From: Halopolyspora algeriensis
GTDB lineage: Bacteria > Actinomycetota > Actinomycetes > Mycobacteriales > Pseudonocardiaceae
DNA length: 64,000 bases
Assembly: GCF_003337235.1 (NCBI RefSeq)
Contig: NZ_QPJC01000002.1
Coordinates: 1 to 64,000 of the forward strand
Reading direction: 5' to 3'
Part shown: one piece after another, positions 7,736-16,856 of the stretch
Layout of the letters: each line of letters opens with the position of its first letter
Numbering within the stretch: position 1 is the stretch's first letter
Made by a program: the position numbers and the translations under genes
The notes under the pieces: generated by a model
The model's input: only the letters and a program-made list of their open reading frames with translations
Told to the model about the DNA's origin: nothing
The model's database searches: none

Positions 7736-8755
7736 TCAGACCGTGGCGAAGGGGGAGACGAAGCCGGTCCGGCGACCGTCGTGCCCGATGCGGTGGCAGA
7801 GCCGCTTGGCGAAGTGCGGGGTGATCCACCGGTCGAGGATGCGGGTTCCGGCGAACCTCGTGGTGAGCAGCATCTCGAACCGGTCCAGATGTTCGAGGCG
7901 GTGCAGCCAGATCTGCGCGACGAGGTTGGCCTCGCTGCCGATGGTGACGCAGAGCCGGATCTCCGGCAGCCGTGCGATCGCGGCGGCGACCGATTTCAGG
8001 TCGTGCTGGGGGACGTCGAGCCACAGTGTTGCCGCCACCTGCCACCCCGCCACGTAATGCGCGATCTCGCACCGGATCGCGGCGAACCGGGACTCGACGA
8101 CGCGCGTGATCCACCGGCCTGCCGTGCTCGGTGAGCACCCGAGTTGTTCGGCGACGGTCGCAGCCGGAATCCGCGCGTCCGGTCCGAGTATCCTCAGCAG
8201 TTCGAGATCCCGCGGGCCCGGGCGGGAGGCGCCGTCGCGGGTGGGCGTCGGTGTCAGCGCGTGCCGCTGTTCCGGGGACAGGGCGTTGAGGCGCCAGCTG
8301 GAGCCGTCCCGGATCATCGATCGGAAGAAGTGCGTCCGGGTCGCCCGCACGCCGGGAATCGTGGCGACGGAGGTGTCGACCTCCTCGTCGAGATCGACGA
8401 TGCTCGGCGCGACCATGGTCAGCATCAGGTCGCGCCGTCCGGACGTGGCGTCGATGTTCCACACGCGAGCCTTGCCCGCCAGTTCGTCCATGACCGTCTG
8501 GCGGTGGCCGGGAAAGCATTCGACCTCGACGAACGCGTGCGCCTCCCAGTCGTGCCCGGTCCAGTCCTTGCTTCCGGACGGGTAGCAGCTGAACCACGCC
8601 AAGCCCTCCCGCGTCAGCCGCGACCAGCGCCGGGTGAGCGTCGAGGCGTCGACGTCGAGGACGCGAGCCAGTCGGGACCAGGGGAAGCGGGGCTGGAGTT
8701 GCAGCGCGTGCACCAGAGCGAGATCCGTCTCGTCCAGATGTGAAGAATCCTGCAC
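7736..8755 (-). CDS. Lrp/AsnC family regulator with two AsnC modules
   Basis: A 339-residue protein with two tandem AsnC-type helix-turn-helix plus ligand-binding units. The first HTH is DETDLALVHALQLQPRFPWSRLARVLDVDASTLTRR and the second is DLELLRILGPDARIPAATVAEQLGCSPSTAGRW, near residue 180. Double AsnC proteins are common in actinomycetes, and their ligands are usually amino acids or derivatives. The GTG at 8755 was chosen because the HTH begins a few residues later and GGAA is eight bases upstream; longer reading frames run through the divergent promoter. It probably controls the divergent DUF5058-amidohydrolase unit. Confidence 0.85.
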   Translation of the reverse strand: MQDSSHLDETDLALVHALQLQPRFPWSRLARVLDVDASTLTRRWSRLTREGLAWFSCYPSGSKDWTGHDWEAHAFVEVECFPGHRQTVMDELAGKARVWNIDATSGRRDLMLTMVAPSIVDLDEEVDTSVATIPGVRATRTHFFRSMIRDGSSWRLNALSPEQRHALTPTPTRDGASRPGPRDLELLRILGPDARIPAATVAEQLGCSPSTAGRWITRVVESRFAAIRCEIAHYVAGWQVAATLWLDVPQHDLKSVAAAIARLPEIRLCVTIGSEANLVAQIWLHRLEHLDRFEMLLTTRFAGTRILDRWITPHFAKRLCHRIGHDGRRTGFVSPFATV

Positions 8756-8902
8756 CGTGCATATTCCAACGAAATTTTCCTGCGATATCAAGGCACCGTC
8801 TGCAGGTTCGGCATACTCCTCGGGAACTGAGCCGAAGCACCCGTCCAGGGTGAGGTCCGGCCTTGGCCGGACACTCCCATCGACCGTTACCGGAGGTCCC
8901 AC

Positions 8903-9601
8903 GTGAACACTCCAGGTATCGCCCACTCGCCGATCCTGTGGCTTGCGGTGTTCGGCGTTTTCGTGGTGATCGCAGTGCAATCCGTCGTCTACCTGCGCGC
9001 TGCGAAGCGCGCGGCGCCCGCGGCGGAGATGAGTCACGGCGAACTCGTGGCCGCCTTCCGGACGGGTGCCGTCTCCGCGCTGGGCCCCTCGCTGGCCGTG
9101 GTGTTCGTCGCGATCAGTCTGCTGTCGGTGTTCGGCACCCCTGCGGTCCTGGCCCGCATCGGGCTGATCGGTTCCGCTGCCTTCGAGACACTGTCCGCGC
9201 GTACGGCGGCCGAAACGGCCGGGGTCGAACTCGGCGGTGCCGGATACGACAACGCGGCGTTCGCTCTCGTGCTGTTCACGATGAGTGTCGGTGGTGCGGC
9301 CTGGATGGTCAGCACGCTGATCTTCACTCCGCTGCTCCGGCGTACCGACGACAGGATCCGTGCGCTGAACCCGGCCATCATGGCCATCGTGCCCAGTGCG
9401 GCGATGATCGCCGCGTTCTCCTATCTGGGACTGGACGAGATGCAGAAATCCCGGACGCATCTGGTCACCTTCGTCACCGGGGCCGCCGCCATGCTCGGTC
9501 TCCAGCTCGCCGGCGCCCGGCTGAAGGTGCGCTGGCTCAAGGAGTGGTCCCTCGGCATCGCGATGGTCGTCGCCCTGACCGCGGCCGGCATCACTCTGTG
9601 A
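8903..9601 (+). CDS. DUF5058 family membrane protein
   Basis: A 232-residue integral membrane protein with about six hydrophobic segments. Its pattern (SPILWLAVFGVFVVIAVQ, then SALGPSLAVVFVAISLL, and a late LNPAIMAIVPSAAMIAAF) matches DUF5058, a family without a proven function. The GTG start follows GGAGG at 8892. It heads a unit with another membrane protein and an M20 amidohydrolase, so the two membrane proteins may form a carrier for the hydrolase substrate (inference). About 120 bases separate it from the next gene. Confidence 0.75.
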   Translation: MNTPGIAHSPILWLAVFGVFVVIAVQSVVYLRAAKRAAPAAEMSHGELVAAFRTGAVSALGPSLAVVFVAISLLSVFGTPAVLARIGLIGSAAFETLSARTAAETAGVELGGAGYDNAAFALVLFTMSVGGAAWMVSTLIFTPLLRRTDDRIRALNPAIMAIVPSAAMIAAFSYLGLDEMQKSRTHLVTFVTGAAAMLGLQLAGARLKVRWLKEWSLGIAMVVALTAAGITL

Positions 9602-9721
9602 GCTCGACACACCGACCGGCGCAACGAGCGTCGACCCCATGCTCACTGTGCTGGTCGCCGTGCTGCCCGCCGACGACGCCCTCCGATTGACGCGGCATCC
9701 GCGGGGAAGGAGCCATGCCGC

Positions 9722-10435
9722 ATGTCCACCACCGCCCCGATCGACCTGTTCCACCGCACCACGTCCCGCTGGGGCCGGGCCACGATGCTCGCCGCGCTGG
9801 TGATCTCGCTGGCCGGGCCGACGTATCTGATGTTCGGCCTGGGTTATTGGCCCGGCTGGGGCCCGGTCCTGCAGGCCTGGTTGTCGATCGCCGCCGTGTT
9901 CGCGGTGATCTGGATCGCCGAGCCGATCACCTACTATCCGATGCTCGGTCCCGCGGCCACCTACCAGGCCTTCATGATCGGCAACATCTCCAACAAGCTG
10001 CTGCCCTCGGCGCTGGCGGCGCAGAACGTCGTCGGCGCCAAGCAGGGTACGGCGAAGGCCGAGATCACGGCGGTCACCGCCATCGTCGGTGCGGCCCTGG
10101 TGCACCTGCTGTCGCTGCTGGTGTTCGTGGGATTCCTGGGCAGCTGGATCGTGGCGACCATCCCGACCTCGATCCAGCAGGTTTTCGAGTACGTCGTGCC
10201 CGCGATCTTCGGGCCGGTGCTCATCCAAGCAGTGATGTCGGCGGGGCAGCGTCGCACTGTCGTGATCGCGCTCCTGTGCGGTGCGGCGGGGGTCTTCGTG
10301 CTGGTGCCCCTCGTGTCCTCGGCATCGATCTACGCCATGGCCGTGTGCGCCGTCGCCTCCGTGACGCTGTCCGTGCTGCTGCGCACCAAGACCGAATCCA
10401 CGGCCGAAGAGGAGAAAAGCGAGGTAGCGGTATGA
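9722..10435 (+). CDS. Multi-pass membrane protein, partner of the DUF5058 protein
   Basis: A 237-residue protein with six or seven hydrophobic helices and a motif-like segment PITYYPMLGPAATYQAFMIGNISNKLLP in the second quarter. It ends in a charged Glu/Lys tail (TESTAEEEKSEVAV). I cannot name a characterised family. Proteins of this size and type are found next to DUF5058 and peptidase M20 genes, suggesting a two-subunit transporter. GGAAGGAG precedes the start by nine bases. Its stop overlaps the start of the amidohydrolase (ATGA), so all three are probably one operon. Confidence 0.65.
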   Translation: MSTTAPIDLFHRTTSRWGRATMLAALVISLAGPTYLMFGLGYWPGWGPVLQAWLSIAAVFAVIWIAEPITYYPMLGPAATYQAFMIGNISNKLLPSALAAQNVVGAKQGTAKAEITAVTAIVGAALVHLLSLLVFVGFLGSWIVATIPTSIQQVFEYVVPAIFGPVLIQAVMSAGQRRTVVIALLCGAAGVFVLVPLVSSASIYAMAVCAVASVTLSVLLRTKTESTAEEEKSEVAV

Positions 10436-11706
10436 CCTCTCCGGACACCACCGCCCGCACCGCCGCCGAAACGGTGCTCGCCGGGCTGGACGACGTGCGC
10501 AGCAGCCTGCACGGTCTCTACCGGCATCTGCATGCCCACCCCGAGTTGTCGATGCAGGAGCACGAGACCGCGCGGCTGATCGAGTCGCACTTGGCGGAGC
10601 TCGGTGTTGCGACCTTCCGGTGCGGCGGGACCGGAGTCGTCGGAGTCCTCGAGAACGGTCCGGGTCCGGTCGTCGCGTTCCGCGCCGACACCGACGCGCT
10701 GCCGATCGCCGAGCAGACCGGGCTCGATTACGCCTCGAGTGCGACCGGTGTGCTGGCGGACGGAACCGAGACGCAGGTCATGCACGGCTGCGGCCACGAC
10801 ACGCACACGGCGTCACTGCTGATCAGCGCCACGCTGCTGGCACGGTCGCGGCACGCCTGGTCCGGGACGATCGTACTGATCTTCCAGCCGGGAGAGGAGA
10901 TCGCCGCAGGTGCCCGGGCGATGGTCGACGACGGGCTCTGGGATCGCGCACCGCGGCCCGACGTGGTTCTGGGCCAGCACGTCGGCCCGGAGCCTGCGAG
11001 AACCGTGCAGTACCGGACCGGCACGTCGGCGTCGATGGCCGACTCGTGGCAGGTGACGATGTTCGGGCGTGGCGCGCACGGTTCCCAACCGCATCTGTCC
11101 GTCGACCCGATCGTTCAGGTCGCGCACACCATCACCCGGATTCAGACCATCGCCGCGCGCGAGGTCGACCCGATGGACTCGGCCGTCGTGACGATCGGGC
11201 GGATCGCGGGTGGGATGAAGGAAAACGTCATCCCCGACTCGACGATGTTCACGGTCAACGTGCGTACCTTCGACGAGCAGGTGCGCGAGCGGGTCCTCGA
11301 CTCGCTGCGGCGCATCATCACGGCCGAAGCCGCCGCGTCCGGCGCGCCGGAGCCGCTGATCACCGAGCTGTCGACCTTTCCGAGGCTGGTCAACGACGAG
11401 GCCACCACCACCCGGGTGATGACCGCGCTCGGCGAGTTCTGGGGCCCCGACAGCGTCGGTGAGGGACAGCTGCTGATGGGCAGCGAGGACTTCGGAGTGC
11501 TGGGGGAAGCAGCCGGTGCCCCGTACTGCTTCTGGTTCATCGGCGGGACGGATCCCGAGTTGTACGCGAAAGCCGAGGCCGCCGGTACGATCCCGAGCAG
11601 CGTGGCAGGCAACCACTCGCCCTTCTTCGCGCCCGAGATCGAGCCGACGCTGTCCCGCATGGTCGAGGCGGCCGTCGTCGGCATGGTGACGTTCCTGCAC
11701 GACTGA
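10432..11706 (+). CDS. M20 family amidohydrolase (N-acyl-amino-acid or peptide hydrolase)
   Basis: A 424-residue dinuclear metallohydrolase of the M20D/IAA-hydrolase type. Metal and catalytic motifs are visible: HAHPELSMQE, DTDALPI, MHGCGHDTHTA, FQPGEE, and a late MGSEDFG. The dimerisation lid lies in the middle (TMFGRGAHGSQPH). Such enzymes remove acyl groups from amino acids or cleave small peptides in the cytoplasm. The ATG overlaps the upstream stop. Together with the two membrane proteins and the AsnC regulator it suggests uptake and hydrolysis of an amino-acid conjugate. Confidence 0.85.
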   Translation: MTSPDTTARTAAETVLAGLDDVRSSLHGLYRHLHAHPELSMQEHETARLIESHLAELGVATFRCGGTGVVGVLENGPGPVVAFRADTDALPIAEQTGLDYASSATGVLADGTETQVMHGCGHDTHTASLLISATLLARSRHAWSGTIVLIFQPGEEIAAGARAMVDDGLWDRAPRPDVVLGQHVGPEPARTVQYRTGTSASMADSWQVTMFGRGAHGSQPHLSVDPIVQVAHTITRIQTIAAREVDPMDSAVVTIGRIAGGMKENVIPDSTMFTVNVRTFDEQVRERVLDSLRRIITAEAAASGAPEPLITELSTFPRLVNDEATTTRVMTALGEFWGPDSVGEGQLLMGSEDFGVLGEAAGAPYCFWFIGGTDPELYAKAEAAGTIPSSVAGNHSPFFAPEIEPTLSRMVEAAVVGMVTFLHD

Positions 11707-11767
11707 ACGCAGCGGGTCGGTGGTGTCGACGCCGGGGGCCGTGCAGCCGTGGCCGGGTCCCACACGA

Positions 11768-13003
11768 TCAGCGTTCCGGCCCGGCCATGAGGCCGAGCGT
11801 GAGCAGCATCCGGTCCCGTGGATCCGCGACCTTGCGCCCGGTCAGGGTCTCGATGCGCTGAAGACGGTAGAGGACGGTGTTGCGGTGGCAGTACAGCCGC
11901 TGCGCGGCATGGGTCGCCGAGCCACTGCAGGCAAGCACCGCCTCGAGCGTGCCGAGAAGTACCTGCCGGTCCGCTTCGGGGAGGTCGCGCAGCTTCCCGA
12001 AGGCGACCCGGCGCAGCCGGGGTAGCAGTTCCGGGCTGCGCAGCAGCAGTGCTTCCGGCAACCGGTCGTCGAGCGTGGCCAGGCCGGGTTCGCGCAGCGT
12101 GTGCGCGGCGGTTTCGGCCATCCCGTAGGCGATGCCCACCTCGGCGAGCCCGTCGATCACGGGAGAGACCCCCACCCGGCCGGTCACGGCCGGTTCCAAT
12201 GCCCGGAGTACCTCCGTGACGGAGCGGTCGCCGAGTGCGACCAGCCCGGCGACAGCGGCCGGCCGGACGTGCCAGGAGGAGACGAACCCGCGCGTGGCGA
12301 GCACGTCGTGTGGTGCGTGCAGCGGCTCGTCGCGGGGCGAGTCGACCGGCGCGACCAGGCACAGCAGCGGGCCGTCCTCCGGAAGTCCCAGGGTCTGCGC
12401 CGCCTCCCGAGCGAGCCCCGGCTCGTCGCCGCGACCTTCGAGCAGCGCGGTGACGAAGAGGTTGCGCCGGTCCAGCTCTTGGCTGCGCACCCGTGCCTCC
12501 TCCTCGCGGTAGGCCTCGGTCAGGGCGGAGGAACTGCTGTCGATCATCCGCCACACCTTGCCTGCCGCGTCCAGCAGCACGCCGTCGTACTCGCCCGCGC
12601 AATGCTCGCGGGAGGCGGTCAGCAGAGCCTCCCAGATCATCCGGCCGCCCAGCCGGTAGGCCCGCAGCACCGCTTCCAGCGGGATTCCCTGGCGGGCTCG
12701 TTGGCGCCCGGTTTCCCGGGAGACGTCCTGCGGGTCGGCACCTTGCGGAACATCGCCGGCCAGCGACTGGAGACCGCGTTGCACGTTGCTGCGGAGGCCG
12801 TTGCGGAGTTCCTCGTGGGCCACGAGGTCGAGCTGCGCATAGGACGGTTCGCGTTTCAGGACCATCTGCGTCAGCCGATCCGCCAGATCGTCGAGGTCGT
12901 CGAGTACCACGTGACTCAAGGTGAGCAGCGCTTCCGCCGCGGAGGCGGGCAGGGGACGAGCAGCAGACCGACCCGTCGGTATGTGCATACCGAACGATGG
13001 CAT
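11768..13003 (-). CDS. PucR/CdaR family transcriptional regulator
   Basis: A 411-residue protein. Its N-terminal half is helical and resembles the RsbRD-type sensory domain, with a GRQRARQGIPLEAVLRAYRLGGRMIWEAL stretch near 100-130. The C-terminal PucR helix-turn-helix is LACSGSATHAAQRLYCHRNTVLYRLQRIETLTGRKVADPRDRM. PucR regulators usually respond to nitrogenous metabolites. It is divergent from the five-gene ABC importer, so that importer is its likely target. The start could also be the ATG at 12988, since no strong ribosome binding site decides between them. Confidence 0.85.
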   Translation of the reverse strand: MPSFGMHIPTGRSAARPLPASAAEALLTLSHVVLDDLDDLADRLTQMVLKREPSYAQLDLVAHEELRNGLRSNVQRGLQSLAGDVPQGADPQDVSRETGRQRARQGIPLEAVLRAYRLGGRMIWEALLTASREHCAGEYDGVLLDAAGKVWRMIDSSSSALTEAYREEEARVRSQELDRRNLFVTALLEGRGDEPGLAREAAQTLGLPEDGPLLCLVAPVDSPRDEPLHAPHDVLATRGFVSSWHVRPAAVAGLVALGDRSVTEVLRALEPAVTGRVGVSPVIDGLAEVGIAYGMAETAAHTLREPGLATLDDRLPEALLLRSPELLPRLRRVAFGKLRDLPEADRQVLLGTLEAVLACSGSATHAAQRLYCHRNTVLYRLQRIETLTGRKVADPRDRMLLTLGLMAGPER

Positions 13004-13032
13004 GCACCGGCCCGGGTGTCCATATCCCTACG

Positions 13033-13075
13033 GGCGCAGCGCCCAGAATCGGAAAAGATGTTTGGGCGCTGCGCC
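13033..13075. promoter_or_regulatory. Long inverted repeat, probable PucR operator
   Basis: GGCGCAGCGCCCA (13033-13045) is repeated exactly inverted as TGGGCGCTGCGCC (13063-13075). The spacer is a 17-base AT-richer stretch, and the half-site centres are about 30 bases (three helical turns) apart. Each arm is itself nearly palindromic. It lies between divergent genes, so an operator is more likely than a terminator. Confidence 0.6.
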
Positions 13076-13161
13076 TATGGCTCCGGCCCGGTCCCTGCCC
13101 GCAATCTTGGAGCTCGGATCGTGGTCGCAGTCACCCTCCGAGGAATGCGGAGAGGAGGAGC

Positions 13162-14016
13162 ATGGCATCGCCGGAGCAGCCCGACACGCATCGCTCGAAC
13201 ACCGGCACGGCGGGCGCCTCACCCGGCAGCGGCCCCCTGTTCGAAGCCGAGGGTGTCTCCGTGCGGTTCGGTGGCCTCGTGGCCCTCGACGACGCGTCAC
13301 TGTCGGTGGCACCGCATCGGGTGCACGGCGTGATCGGGCCCAACGGCGCGGGAAAGACCACGCTGTTCAACGTCTGCTGCGGCTTCGTGCGGCCGTCGAG
13401 CGGACGGCTCACGTGGCGCGGCAGCGCGATCCCTGAGCTGCGCCCGCACCGGCTCGCCGGGATGGGCATCGCGCGAACGCTGCAGGGAGTCGGGCTGTTC
13501 CCAGGCCTCAGTGTCGTCGACAACGTCATGGTCGGCGCCGACCATCGCCGCAGGGCCGGCTTCCTCTCGGCGCTGTTCGCCCTGCCCCGGTCGGACACCG
13601 ACGAGCGGCGATTGCGCGCGATCGCGATGGCCGCTCTGCGCGAGCTGGATGCGGACTCCTACGCCGACCGGTTCCCCGCGAGCTTGCCCTATCCCGTGCA
13701 GAAGCGGGTCGCCATGGCCCGGGCTCTCGCCGCGGAACCGGAGTTGCTGCTGCTGGACGAGCCGGCCAGCGGACTCGGATATGACGAGATCACCGAGCTC
13801 GGCGCACTCGTGCGCACACTCGCCACGCGCATGTCCGTGGTGGTGGTCGACCACCACATGGACCTCGTCATGTCGATCTGTGACCGCATCACCGTCCTCG
13901 ACTTCGGCAGGGTGGTCGCCACCGGAACTCCGGAGGAGGTCCGGGACGATCCCGCCGTCATCGACGCCTACCTGGGTGAGGACGCCCGATCCCCGGAAAG
14001 GAGTCGGGATGACTGA
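13162..14016 (+). CDS. Branched-chain-type ABC importer, ATP-binding protein (LivG-like)
   Basis: A 284-residue ATPase with Walker A GPNGAGKTT near residue 60, the LivG-specific IARTLQGVGLFPGLSVVDNV, a modified signature region (SLPYPVQKRVAMARAL), Walker B LLLLDEPASGL, and the H-loop VVVDHHMDLV. It powers uptake through the LivHM channel. GAGGAGG sits five bases before the ATG; longer frames upstream have no such signal. The signature is PYPVQKR rather than LSGGQ, as in many LivG proteins. It overlaps the next ATPase gene by eight bases. Confidence 0.88.
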   Translation: MASPEQPDTHRSNTGTAGASPGSGPLFEAEGVSVRFGGLVALDDASLSVAPHRVHGVIGPNGAGKTTLFNVCCGFVRPSSGRLTWRGSAIPELRPHRLAGMGIARTLQGVGLFPGLSVVDNVMVGADHRRRAGFLSALFALPRSDTDERRLRAIAMAALRELDADSYADRFPASLPYPVQKRVAMARALAAEPELLLLDEPASGLGYDEITELGALVRTLATRMSVVVVDHHMDLVMSICDRITVLDFGRVVATGTPEEVRDDPAVIDAYLGEDARSPERSRDD

Positions 14017-14731
14017 GACGGCCGCTCTGGAGGTCCGGGACCTCACCGCCTCCTACGGTCCGGTCACGGCGCTGGACGGCGTGACGATCCGTGCCGAGCG
14101 CGGCCGGATCACCGCCGTGCTCGGTGCCAACGGGGCGGGGAAGACGACACTGCTGCGCAGTGTCTCCGGGTTGGTGCCCACCAGTTCGGGGCAGGTGCTT
14201 CTCGGTGACCGGGAACTCACCCGTGCCTCGGCCGAGACGATCGCGCGGGCCGGTATCGCCCAGGTACCGGAAGGGCGCGGCGTGATCACCGAGCTCACCG
14301 TGGAGGAGAACCTGCGGCTCGGTGACCTGCTCGGTACGGCGCGCCGCAGGCAGCGTCACCGGTTGGAACAGGTCTATGCCCTGTTTCCGGTCCTGGCCGA
14401 GCGCAGGCGCCGGGACGCGCACTCGCTGTCCGGTGGCGAGCGCCAGATGCTCGTCATCGGCCGGGCACTGCTGTGCGCGCCGGAGGTGCTGCTGCTCGAC
14501 GAACCCTCTCTCGGGCTCGCCCCGCAGATCGTCGCGCAGATCTTCGGGGTGCTGCGCGAGCTGGTCGACCACGACGGGATGACGGTGCTGCTCGTCGAGC
14601 AGAACGCACGCAGTGCGCTGTCCATCGCCGATGCCGGGTTCGTGCTCAACCTCGGTCGGGTCGTGGCCGGCGACAGCGCCGCGGTGCTCGCCGCGGATGA
14701 CGACCTGCGGCACGCATACCTCGGTTTCTAG
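14009..14731 (+). CDS. Branched-chain-type ABC importer, ATP-binding protein (LivF-like)
   Basis: A 240-residue ATPase with Walker A GANGAGKTT near residue 40, Q-loop QVPEGRGVITELTVEENL, signature LSGGERQ, Walker B VLLLDEPSLGLAP and H-loop VLLVEQNA. It partners the LivG-like subunit. Its ATG lies inside the end of livG, preceded by GGAAAGGAG, which indicates tight translational coupling. The substrate of this importer is unknown. HAAT-family systems carry Leu/Ile/Val, but also urea, amides or aromatic acids. Confidence 0.88.
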   Translation: MTETAALEVRDLTASYGPVTALDGVTIRAERGRITAVLGANGAGKTTLLRSVSGLVPTSSGQVLLGDRELTRASAETIARAGIAQVPEGRGVITELTVEENLRLGDLLGTARRRQRHRLEQVYALFPVLAERRRRDAHSLSGGERQMLVIGRALLCAPEVLLLDEPSLGLAPQIVAQIFGVLRELVDHDGMTVLLVEQNARSALSIADAGFVLNLGRVVAGDSAAVLAADDDLRHAYLGF

Positions 14732-14847
14732 ATGAACAGTTCCAAGGATTTGCCGGGGTGGTTGCTCCCACCGCCGTCCCACGCGGCGCCGCGACCACCA
14801 TGTCGGAACCGCTCATCGAGGGAATTGCCGGGAGGAATCGGCGCACC

Positions 14848-15726
14848 ATGCAACAGTTTCTCAATGTCGCGCTCAACGGGCTGAGCCAAGGCGCGATCTA
14901 TGCGGCCTTCGCGCTCGCACTCGTGCTGATCTGGCGTTCCACGCGGATCATCAACTTCGCGCAGGGCTCGATGGGCATGTTCACCACCTACATCGCACTC
15001 GCCCTGATCGAAAGCGGCCGGTCCTACTGGGTCGGGTTCGCCGTCGCGCTGCTGGCCGGGTTGCTGCTCGGCGCGTTGGTGGAGCGCCTGGTGATCCGCC
15101 GTGTGGAGGGCGGGCCGGAGCTCAACGCGGTGATCGTCACCCTCGGCCTGTTCGTGGCGCTGCAGGCCCTCGCGGCGATCCTGTTCGGCGCGACCTACCG
15201 CTCCTTCCCGGCCCCGTTCGGGCTGCACGGATTCGATGTCGGCGGCGTCAACATCGCACTGACCCCGTTCAACCTGTTCGCGATCGGAGCGGTCGTGGTG
15301 GTGATGCTGGCGCTGGTCGCGCTGTTCCGGTTCACCGATGTCGGGTTGCGGATGCGGGCCTCGGCGTTCAACCAGGAGGTTTCCCGACTGCTCGGGGTGC
15401 CGGTGGGGCGGATGCTGACGCTCGGCTGGGCGCTGGCCGCGATGGTGGGTTCGCTGTCCGGACTGCTCATCGCGGGCGGGAGCCTGGTGTTTCCGGCCTA
15501 TATGGACGCGGTCATCGTCTACGGTTTCGTGGCCGCCGTGCTCGGCGGTCTGGACAGTCCGGTCGGAGCGGTCGTCGGCGGTCTGGTCATGGGGATGACG
15601 TTGTCCGTTGTCAGTGGCTACCTGGGTAGCGAGCTGGTCGCGCTCGCAGCACTGGCCATCCTGGTCACGGTGCTGCTGGTGCGCCCGCGCGGCCTGTTCA
15701 GCCGGACTGCTGTGAGGCAGGTGTGA
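14848..15726 (+). CDS. Branched-chain-type ABC importer, permease (LivH-like)
   Basis: A 292-residue membrane permease with about eight hydrophobic helices. It begins MQQFLNVALNGLSQGAIYAAFALALVLIWRSTRIINFAQG, the typical LivH opening. The ATG at 14848 was chosen because GGGAGGA precedes it and because LivH proteins start just before this motif; in-frame ATGs at 14800 and further upstream would add an unusual hydrophilic leader. Its stop shares one base with the start of the next permease (TGATG). Confidence 0.87.
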   Translation: MQQFLNVALNGLSQGAIYAAFALALVLIWRSTRIINFAQGSMGMFTTYIALALIESGRSYWVGFAVALLAGLLLGALVERLVIRRVEGGPELNAVIVTLGLFVALQALAAILFGATYRSFPAPFGLHGFDVGGVNIALTPFNLFAIGAVVVVMLALVALFRFTDVGLRMRASAFNQEVSRLLGVPVGRMLTLGWALAAMVGSLSGLLIAGGSLVFPAYMDAVIVYGFVAAVLGGLDSPVGAVVGGLVMGMTLSVVSGYLGSELVALAALAILVTVLLVRPRGLFSRTAVRQV

Positions 15727-16856
15727 TGGTTTCCCTCGTTGCCGGCGTGCGTCGCCGACTCCCCGCTTCCACTCTGGGGCGCAACCTGCTGCTGGTACTT
15801 GCCGCGCTGGTCGTGGTGGTGCTGCTGCTCGAGCTGACCGACCCGTTCCGCAACTCGCAGCTGGCCACGATGTCCTACTACGCCATCGCCGCCGCCGGGC
15901 TGACCGTGCTCACCGGACTCAACGGGCAGATCTCGCTGGGCCATGGCGCCCTGATGGCGGTCGGTGCGTACGCCATGGGGCTGCTGCTGAACACCGGCGT
16001 CGTACCGTTCCCACTGGCGATGCTCGCGGCCGCCGCGGTCACCGCGGTGGTGGGCGTGGTGGTCGGTGCGGCGGCTGCTCGGCTGCACGGCCCGTACCTG
16101 GCCGGGGCGACCCTGGCGTTGGCGATCGGCGTGCCCGGGCTGGCCATCCATTTCGACGGGGTGTTCGGTGGCGAGCAGGGCCTGCAGATCAGCTCGCCAC
16201 GGCCGCCGGACTGGTTCGCCGACGTGATCTACTTCCTGTTCGCCAACGAGGCAGGCAGCGCGAAGTATTTCGCCTACATCGGCTGGCTGACGCTGCTCGC
16301 GGTTCTGCTGCTGCTGTCGAATCTCGTCGCGAGCCGCTACGGGCGGGTGTGGCGGGCGATTCGGGACGACGAGGTCGCCGCCGAGCTCGCCGGGGTGCCG
16401 CTCGGGCGGCTCCGCGTGCTGGCCTTCGTGGTCAGCGCCGCATGCGCGGGGCTTGCCGGGGCGGTTCTCGGGATCGTCGTGCGGCTCGCCGCACCCAGCG
16501 GCTTCACCATCGTGCTGTCGCTGTCGCTGCTCACCGCCGTGGTGGTGGGCGGGCTCGGCAGCCTCGGCGGTGCGCTGCTCGGCAGCGCCCTGCTCGTCTT
16601 TCTGCCGCCGGCCGTCACCGGGCTCGGAATGCAGGCCGGGTTGACCGGTGTGCAGGCCGCTCAACTCGCGCCGCTGGCCTACGGCGTGGTGCTCGTGACG
16701 GTCATGCTGCTCGCCCCGGGCGGGGCGATGGGAATCGCCCGCGCGCTGTGGCATGCCCGGCCGCGCCGGCGCTTCGCGCAGCAGCCGGCGAACACACACC
16801 GGATGGACGAGGAACCGAGCACGACGGATGCCACCGAGCCAGGAGGTCGGACATGA
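15726..16856 (+). CDS. Branched-chain-type ABC importer, permease (LivM-like)
   Basis: A 376-residue permease with 8-10 hydrophobic segments and the LivM signature GLNGQISLGHGALMAVGAYAMG near residue 60. It also has the cytoplasmic coupling loop SRYGRVWRAIRDDEVAAELAGV near 203. The start was placed at the ATG in the TGATG overlap; a GTG one codon earlier is also possible. The C-terminal 35 residues are hydrophilic. It overlaps the binding-protein gene by four bases, so the five transport genes form one operon. Confidence 0.87.
   Translation: MVSLVAGVRRRLPASTLGRNLLLVLAALVVVVLLLELTDPFRNSQLATMSYYAIAAAGLTVLTGLNGQISLGHGALMAVGAYAMGLLLNTGVVPFPLAMLAAAAVTAVVGVVVGAAAARLHGPYLAGATLALAIGVPGLAIHFDGVFGGEQGLQISSPRPPDWFADVIYFLFANEAGSAKYFAYIGWLTLLAVLLLLSNLVASRYGRVWRAIRDDEVAAELAGVPLGRLRVLAFVVSAACAGLAGAVLGIVVRLAAPSGFTIVLSLSLLTAVVVGGLGSLGGALLGSALLVFLPPAVTGLGMQAGLTGVQAAQLAPLAYGVVLVTVMLLAPGGAMGIARALWHARPRRRFAQQPANTHRMDEEPSTTDATEPGGRT

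Noticed and set aside
8756-10228. Extension of the AsnC regulator to an 830-residue protein on the minus strand
   Set aside because: The extra part is antisense to the two membrane-protein genes and low-complexity. A GTG directly before the first helix-turn-helix is the natural start.
13033-13075. The PucR-region inverted repeat as a terminator
   Set aside because: It lies between divergent genes where no transcript is expected to end, so an operator is more likely.
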